DNA of 64,000 bases from the NCBI GenBank assembly GCA_004794785.1, contig SJOL01003998.1, positions 34,323-98,322 on the forward strand. The letters are read 5' to 3'. The position numbers and the translations under genes are program-made. Shown here one piece after another: positions 53,101 through 62,100 of the stretch; position 1 is the first letter of the stretch, and every line of letters starts with the position of its first letter. The notes under the pieces were generated by a model, which was not told the DNA's origin, searched no databases, and was given only the letters and a program-made list of their open reading frames with translations. The stretch comes from Opisthorchis felineus. Its lineage: Eukaryota > Platyhelminthes > Trematoda > Opisthorchiida > Opisthorchiidae.

Positions 53101-56100
53101 TGAAACACAAATAAAAAGGCGATCACTCCATAGAAGGATAACTAATATGGGTTCACTAGTTTGACAGCGATCGCTTTCATGCATTACCAGTGGATGTAGT
53201 CCACAGTGCTCATAAGAAACTCATTAGCAATGTGAAATCCATTTTCAACCGTACGGGTGTACTTTTCTCACTGAGAGAGCATACTTCGTAATAGTTGGCC
53301 CATCAATCAGTTCCCAGGCTCTCTGTCTGAAAGAACCATCTGTAAACCACCCCTTAATATGATCATTCCAGATGATGCAAAAAATGTTTTTTGCTCGCAC
53401 TTAATTAATCAGTGATTGATTCGGCTCTGTATCTTTTTATTGTCTTATCTTTTTACATGTCTTTCACAACGAGTTATGTTTGTTTCCCGATAGTGAATCG
53501 ATCTATTCAGTGCATAAAACCAGAAACAGTGTAAATGCGAAGTTACAAGTCATTTTGGCTCAGATTTTTCCCACAATCGTTTCAAAGCAATGCCGGAGGG
53601 CCTACTTCAGTACAATCTTTACTGACATTTCGTTTGATACAGAGACAGTTCCACTGAGCGCACTGCTAATTCGCATCTGAAAAACCGACGGATGTATCAA
53701 GTAGATACACGATGGATTAATTTGCGCACCAGGTCCAACAGTCTCGAGAATACTCTTGTGTATTGCACGCTTTAATTCACTGGTTTGAAGATATTGGTGG
53801 TTTGACGGACAACTACTATGTCCCATCCCAACCGACCTGTTTTGTGCTTCCGACCTCTTTTCCATTCTCAGACTACGACACACCTACCCTCTGCCGTCTA
53901 CATAAGCAAATACCCATTGCTACTGTCTTCACCCCAATTCATTCAACACAGCTCCGGGCAGATGATTACAAACGCAGCTTCACATGTATTCCTATTCAGT
54001 ATGGTGGTGCACATCGATAGGGGAGCGCATATTTCGACATGAGATGCCAAGCTAAAAGCCAGGAACTAGAAGCTTTTGTTTTGTCACCACCTCCTTGACC
54101 TATGATCTGTATGCTTGACTGTCCCAAAGATTGAATAAGATAAAAGCATCCTAACTATATACTTTAGAAAAACCTGAATTATAATATCACCCTTTCAAAA
54201 ACAAACAAACTCTTGCAACCCTCTTAACATCTTTCTGCATAAACCACGATTTATCGTGCTACTTCCTGGGAGAGGCCACCACTACAGGAAAGTTTATGCT
54301 TACATAACACGGTCTTGTCTAATGGATGGGTAGTCATGTCTAAAACGGTTAGCTTACGGGCTTGGCCACGTGACAACCAAGGTCGTGTGTCTTCCAATAG
54401 ACTTATGTTGTCGGTGATTCATTGCTTCGCTAATGATCCGTCAAACAGGCTACTGTTCACGGGTAACACCTCTGGCTAACGTGACACATTGGTTCATCTA
54501 TGTGAATAAACTTGGTTGCAGGCGAGCCTGGGCTCTGCTGAGTCAAAGCCGAGACCGATTGTGAAGCTATCGGAAAAATAGTTACGCATCGGCTTTAACC
54601 AGAGTAATTTGTCGCTTTCGTCTCTAAATACAGAGCACACTAATTCGGTTGTTTCTGTGTTTTGAAACAGAAGCAAAACCCCCACTGTCAAGAGCTATCC
54701 CACGTGGCCGAACAAGTGCACGGCATCTGTCCGAATCCGAGCTCACTTCCACAAGAAAGCAGGAGTCTTCTGAGCCCCATCGGCCGCTCAGCTCCACGCA
54801 GAATCGCTCAAATCAGTCGTATCTGAAAGAAACGGACGTTGATTTCTCCGATCTGTCTGAGGAGGCAGAGCTTCCGGGTCAACCAGATTCACAGAACGTA
54901 CGGAGAGACTCGAGAAGCTCACTGAAATCTGACGACAGTCGCTACGGACGCCAAGCTGACCAGGAGAGCGATGCTCATTACAGGTATGCTTTCAGAATGG
55001 GTACCGTTGACAGCAGTCAATCATTTGCGTAAGCACCAACGTGCTGGAACACCATGCAGTAAAATAGGGCGGTTCTTTACACTCATATTGTGTGTACCTG
55101 AACTTCTCATTTGAGGGTCAGATGGAATTCCCGGAAAATTAGAGTTACAGCGTTCTTTTTTGTGGTTATTTCCGAAATGACATGTGTACAGTGCGTGGTT
55201 CCAAATAGTAATCCGGCGGGTCACAATTTATGCACTGCTTCTCAGCTTTTCCGAATATGTTTACTTCCAGCTTGAATGCTGGATGTAAAAGGCTCTTAGT
55301 TTTAGTGGTTAAGAGTTTTGTGAAGAAACGCTTTAAAGAGTACCCTTCCTGATTCCAGACACTGAATGAACTGCTTAGCTGATTCCGCTAAGCATCCTTA
55401 TCAATTAAGTGATTATACTCTATGACAGCGAAGCGTCGGTGTTAAACATTGATGTAGTGGTTTGGACGATGATGATGAATGGTTATGCTGGTTCCTGTCT
55501 GTCCACTTCCGTACAGGTCTGGGACCCCGGCTACTTCTGGAAGCATGACGCCAACATCTGTGGACACAGTCGTTTCAAAACCTGCTCCACCAAAGTCCGC
55601 TCCTGACGCTCGAGAAGATACTGTACCTAAACGTTTACATGATGGCACAGGTGTACAACTGAAAGAACCAGCTGGTAATACATTCAATCAAAGAGAAACA
55701 CTCAAATCTACGGTAGCAGATGTGTCTCATCCTCAGCCAAGCTCGGGCGGAACGCAAACTCCTCTCGATGATACGATATCGGAGAGCCTTCGACCACCAA
55801 CTCATGCGATCGTATCTGGGCCACGTTATACAGATGATCAGCCACCAAGTTATTTACCAGCTCTTATACCGGATGTTCCTGTGTTACACAGAGATCCACA
55901 GCGTGGCCGGTAGGTGCTCACGGAGTGACTAAACTCCAGCCATCCGTTACGTGTAGGCTGTAAGCGAATCGGTTCGTTCTATCCATGGGGAACCGGAAGC
56001 TAGCTACACATTACTATTTCGAGTGATATTCCTCGAGTGTGCGCATACATATATCTCGAAGACTAGAGCAGACGCCCATGGTGGTCGCATTTTCTAGTCA

Positions 56101-59100
56101 GTAATACGTTGGTTATTCGTTGCCAACACTACCTGTAATAAATGTCTGCTGAGTTAACCATGCATGCTTAAAATGACGACTTAGTACATAAAAATGCCCT
56201 TACGGTTAAGTGGTTATTTTTGTATCCACATATTTTCAGTTCAAGCGAGACATTTAGGGTTCCTAGTACTGAGGCGAACTAATTGGACTGACACCTTAAA
56301 AAAAACAGATCTGTTCTATCCAGTTGTCATCAGCTACGGTCGTCGTCTCCATTTTTATTTACTTGCAGTCTCGTCCGCACTCAAATTGGTCTAATTCGCA
56401 TCACGGATAGATAGCTCTTTGCCACACTGAACTGTCATCCCCAATCAGCCAAATTCTCACAGCTTAACAGTTTAACACTGTACTAGTTCACAAGCAGGCG
56501 TTTGGTTGGAAGCTGAGGAGTTGCATTCGAGCCCCTGCAACACATGTCTGTACTAAGTTATGGACGTAACAATCCACTACAGTGATACACCTTAGGGATA
56601 TTGTATTTTACCGTATTAGAAAACCTAAAGTCGACTGAGCAACAAAGGTGAAGGAAGGCTGGTTGCGGGAGAGCATTCTCAGTGAGGCCACAACAGTCTG
56701 ATCGAGTTCCTCGGTTTATTCTCTCTGTCAGTTTCCCGGAGATGTGGCAACTCAGGACAACTGGCACTTAATTTGTGCCTTAAAAATCATTGGTCCAACT
56801 AAATTTGGACTCTTTCGGACGCTTGCATCCGATTGGACAAAAGCGTATCCCTACCGCACTGACTGCCAGGCTCGGTGAACAGGCCAACAGCCAAAACTGG
56901 AATTCAAATCATGAAATAACGCGTTAGGGGGGAGGGCGTCATAAATCTTGTTAACATCCGTGGTTAAACACGCATGTTTTGACTGTGACGGGGAGGCCTT
57001 GAACCAAGTGGATCCACAAGGCCACCCTAGAAATGAGCCACCTTAAATTATGCTACACGCCATGAAAATGTCCATCAATCAGATGTTGCTGCATTTCTGC
57101 TCTTTGAGCTTGATGAATCTTAATGAAGAACTGTACACAAAATTAAACTGAACACAACAGTGTTTTAGTGAAAGTAAGACTGTTCGCAACTAAAGCACAT
57201 AAAGGATCGTACTCAAAGGCGCTTTTGAAGTGTCCTTTGAGATAGATTCTGTAGGACAGTGGTTTTCAAATGAAATAGTCTCAGCTGAAAAAAACACTCG
57301 TTTGCACATTACATTGGTATTAACGGGAGACTCGAATGAATCTCAGCAGCAAAAAAAGCCACCTCATGTTTCAGTTGACACGATATTGCAGAATAGTTTT
57401 TTTTTGACAAAATACACCGCTCAAAAGTTTGTTGAAGAATGAGAGATTCGGTTCAGTCATCCGTTAACATCAGCATATTTCGTCGTTCGCGTACAATTTG
57501 GTGTTCAAATGGAACATAAGGTATTTTCGAGGACCACACCTGTCTTATGGATTCCAAGAAAGAGAAAGCCGGCAGTGGGGTGTCGAACAGCCTCTAGCAC
57601 CCTTATAAGTAGCATGTTGCTTCAATGCAATGATTCCATGTTTTCCTCCGGTATTGATTTTTGTGCACGATAATAATGTGGGGGTGGGAGAAAGGACTTC
57701 AACAGTGTCAGGACGCGTATAGGGACGAAAAGTGCTTGTGTGCATTGTGTCCACCAGCTGCTGAAAATAGTGGGAGCATTCTTCACTCCAAAAGAAAGGG
57801 AAGTGTCAGGAAGTGTCCAAACATGAAGAGTGCAAGTGCAGAGAACGACGTGTCGCTAAGATCACCATCGATCATCACACATTCCGGACAGCAGTTGTGT
57901 GGGTGGATCTTACCAAACGTGGCTCAGCAGCGGCGGCCAGTGGAGAGGGTGTGAAAATGTTCACGACAGGAACGCCGCCAATGGCTGGACAAGAACGAAC
58001 AAAGCGAGTGATCATATTTGACCATTCAGCCATCCTATACATTTACACACTAGCTCTGTGTTCGACCTGCTCTGACAACACAACCGTGTTCCTGTTTTTC
58101 TATCTTCTTATCGCGTAGTCTGGCAGGCCGAGTTCAGTCGTAACCAATGGGCGGCCCCATGATGCAACATTCAGACAACCATTTCAGTGACTGCAGGTTG
58201 CAATGTATTGTCGTATTGTAGTAATAGTAAAATTTTTGCATTGTTGTGATACCACTCACTTATGTGGCCTATAAATGTGATTAAATCCAACAACGGGGAC
58301 AATTTCCTACTAAAACCACTCAATACATTCCCTTTGAGTGTTTGTTTTTCGGGGCATGTCTCTGTTATGTCATGAGTTTATTCTTTTAGATGAGAGCAGA
58401 ATAATACTTCAACATCAGGACAGTGAAATGTTCTGTATGTCAACTTCTGGTCAAACTATTGCATTCGACTCCAGATGAGTGGTCCCCTGCCGTAGATTGT
58501 CGTGCTTTTGTGATGCACCGCTGTCTCCTCTAAAGGGATCACTTGAGAGTACGGAAAATACGGGGACTCTTCTTCGAGTTGATCTAGTCTTAGAGCACAA
58601 TAAATGGTGAATGGTAAACTTACATCAAAGAACTAACAAAAAACGGTATCCCTTGAGGACTATCCTCTCCATAACGTATTCTCTCCACAGGAAGACGAGT
58701 ACTCCGATTTACCCTGAACTGCAGTGTATTTTTTGGTGTCACAACTGCACTGAGGACATTGTGTTGACCTAACATAATTCAACCAAACAACGTGTGTCCC
58801 CCTGGGCCCACTCCATAATGAGATTGTGTCGACTACGGATAATGTATATTCTGCCCAGTGATTTAGCTTTCCCGTACAGTCGTGCCATTGAGGAGTCGCT
58901 TTTGAATCAGGCAAGGTGATTTTGATAATTCCAATGACCTGAAACTATATATGTTTGGCTCACGAATAAAAGTTCACAGAACATCTTTTAACTTTTAGAC
59001 GACACTTTTACATGACTACCAGGCGGCCGATGTTATGGAGTATATCGGGAATGTAACTCACACTTTTGGTTGCCCGTTTATTATATTATTATTTATCTTC

Positions 59101-62100
59101 TTTTCATTTCTCAATTTTAGGTCGAAACGCGATTTAGATGAGAATGGATCGTTCAGCGTACAACAACCGATAATCTCTAAAAAACCTGCCACCGATTCTC
59201 TTGTACATGCTGAGTTCGTGGAAGCCACACCTCAGTCAGAATTACGACCTCCGTCAGTACATCCGTCGTCTTTGGAGTCTCAAGTTCGAAAAAGTCAGTC
59301 AGTCGAGCAGGATGTGGAACGGAGACCACAGAATCTGACCCGGTACACGAAAGTAAGATGTTTAATTTTGATCATGAAAATGGAGCTTTTTACGAAAATT
59401 TCGATTTTCCTAGTGGCCAACGGGCTCATCCGAATTGCGACTTCATAACTGTGATTTTATCGTTGCAGCCTTCCAGCCTACAGCCTCGCGACTTTTCAGG
59501 AACTGGAAGCAGACCTATCGGAGTGACTTCTCCGCCTCCCACGCCAACGGCCGAATGTCCGCAATATCACCCTCCAGACAGACTGGAACCCGTGGACTGG
59601 ACAGGTCATCAACAATCACAAGGGAGTGCTATATCCACTCAGTTTGCTGATCGGTACGAACGCACTTCCCGGGCACCCCAGGTTGCTCCAAAGCCTCAGG
59701 TCTCGGCTCCGTCTACATTACACTCGCAGGTCAGCATCAAACTAACTCCACTTCGTTGTATAATATGTAGACATTATAACTGGAGTCAGCTAAAATGATG
59801 TCACGCTGACAAGCAAGTCAATGGAAAATAAATGTTGTTACACATGAGCTCAGGTGGCTTTTAGACAAAATAATTTTTACTGATAATTGTTTAGATGCCT
59901 TTGGGTTCCCTTCGCCATGCTACCAATATTCCAACAAATTGCCAATTATCTTTAGATCGCTAATAATTTTTTGCAGTTGAATACTACTCAATGACTGTTC
60001 TTATCGGAGTTATCAATATCGTCGTTGGTCGGAACAGCAAGTCCCGAGAGCCTTATTTTGCGGAAAATGTTTAGCGGAAATCAGAACAACGTAGAATGGG
60101 GGAGGGGTCGATAACTTGCATATCCTAGTAAGTGAAAGTGCCTACATCTTCATGTGCTTGAACCTACGCTTCAAAACGGATGTACTTTCGGCTAACTATG
60201 AATAAACTATACAACACGACAGCGATAGATTACTCACTAGGTGACCAGGAGGTTTGGGTTCGAGTACCGCCCAAGATCGGAGATTCAGCGCATCTAATTG
60301 CAATACGCTATAGTGTATGGAGGCAAGTAAGTTACCCCAGTAACTACCAAAGTTCATATTGATTTAAAGGATACCAACAGGCAGTCGTCCGAAATTTCTA
60401 ACACCCCCGTCTCAATATAACCACATGTAATTAACCCTTCCGGGTTTTAGATGAAATGCTTTATCATGGGAAGGTATTGCTGGATATCTACCTTTGTTTT
60501 CGTAGAAATGCACAACAGTTTGGTCCGTAACATTTTAGCGCCCACCGTACACTCCGAAGCCACCACAACCATCCTCAATCAGCCAACCCTCTATTCAGTC
60601 AACCATCCAGAATGTTAAGCCGTCAACTTCGTCATCATTAGTCCCAGCCCAGACACATCTACCACAGTTAGGAGCTGCCCAGCGCGTTGCTCAACTTGAA
60701 GCAGAAATAGCTGCAATGGAGGCCAGTCAGGCTTATTCCAAATCTGGTGAAATCAGTCCGACCCTAGACCGTCTCAGAGTCGAGTTGCAATTCCAAAGAC
60801 GCCTTGCCGAACGAGAGTCCTTGCGACGAAATCCAGTGTCCATGGATGACCGTGGGTTGCATCATGTGACCACTTCGACCATAAGAGAAACAAGTCAAGT
60901 GAGTAGTAGATCACTTGAACTTATTTATGTCTCATCCGAAATGATCCATATTTGGAGGTTTCTCTTACTCGATCTAGTCACCATCCTAATAAAAATCCGC
61001 CAGCTACTTTCAAGTCATAGGGTGATAACCATATTGCTATGCCATCTGTTTTGACTGCCTTGCGACTGACAGTACTGCGGTTTTTGCTTTGTTGTTTTGC
61101 CTCAAGAAAATTGAGAGGTTGTTATGAATGTTAGAAGTTTGATGGCCAATCATCATGACTGTGTTGCTTGCTAGATGAGATGTGATTACCCCTCTCTGTC
61201 CAAAGTTATGCTGTGTAGTCACAGACACCCGTCACAATTATTCAGATTAAATTGTTGTTTAATAGAAATGTCGAAATCTTTGTTCTGCACTTCATTATTT
61301 TGCACTATAGTCTGTGCCTTCGAAAACTGCTGTCGATGGTGGACTGAGGGATACACACATTGTCTGGGAAGAGAAAAGGATTCAGGCAGAACGTGACCTA
61401 GAAGCCAGGTGAGTACTGCTTACTGTGACACATTTGTTCCATAGAATCTACTTTAGGAAGATCTATGTAGCAACATCTCTACCCAGGAGCATTAGGACTT
61501 CCCCCTTTCCTGTAGGGACAGCGGTATTCCACTTCCGCGTAATTTACCCAGACTGAATGGCGGAATACACACACCAAAAGTTCGCCGGAAAATTCCAATT
61601 ATTCGGCCCTCTACTTCAGGATGGGTATCATATCATATATGTGCAGGAGAATATTGCCATGACTACCGAAAACGTAACATAGAACCCCTTTACTAAACGA
61701 TGCTTCCCAAAAGGTTGGGCAGTTCGGGCCCAAGTCGCATCGAATGTACATTGTCCATTGTGAGATTGACTCGGAGACCGTCTGGTTGCAGCATGAAACT
61801 AGAAAGTCGATCGTTCTCTACGAATAGAGACCTCCCCCTAGAGAGGACCATCTTTACCAGGCCTCATGGGCCGTCGTGGAATCTAGACGAGTCAAGATCC
61901 GTCGAAATTTGTCTGACAGATCTTCATGTCACATCTGGGCTCCCTTATGCGCTCGGAATCCAGACCATAATTCTGCACCATGACATGAGAGGTGGGCGCT
62001 CCTGAGTGATGGCTCCATTTTTGGAGCGAGTCGAATGCTAAGTCCCGGTCATTCAGGAAGATTGTTGTTGAATATTAGTTTCCTCCTCTAAGCGCGAATG

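Noticed and set aside
57661..58118. Overlapping open frames suggesting an extra tail exon
   Set aside because: The exons at 55517 and 59121 already join in phase, and no acceptor and donor pair in the right phase frames these sequences.
60215..60280. Possible tRNA gene with B box GGGTTCGAGTACC
   Set aside because: No convincing A box or acceptor stem at tRNA spacing; at most a SINE relic.
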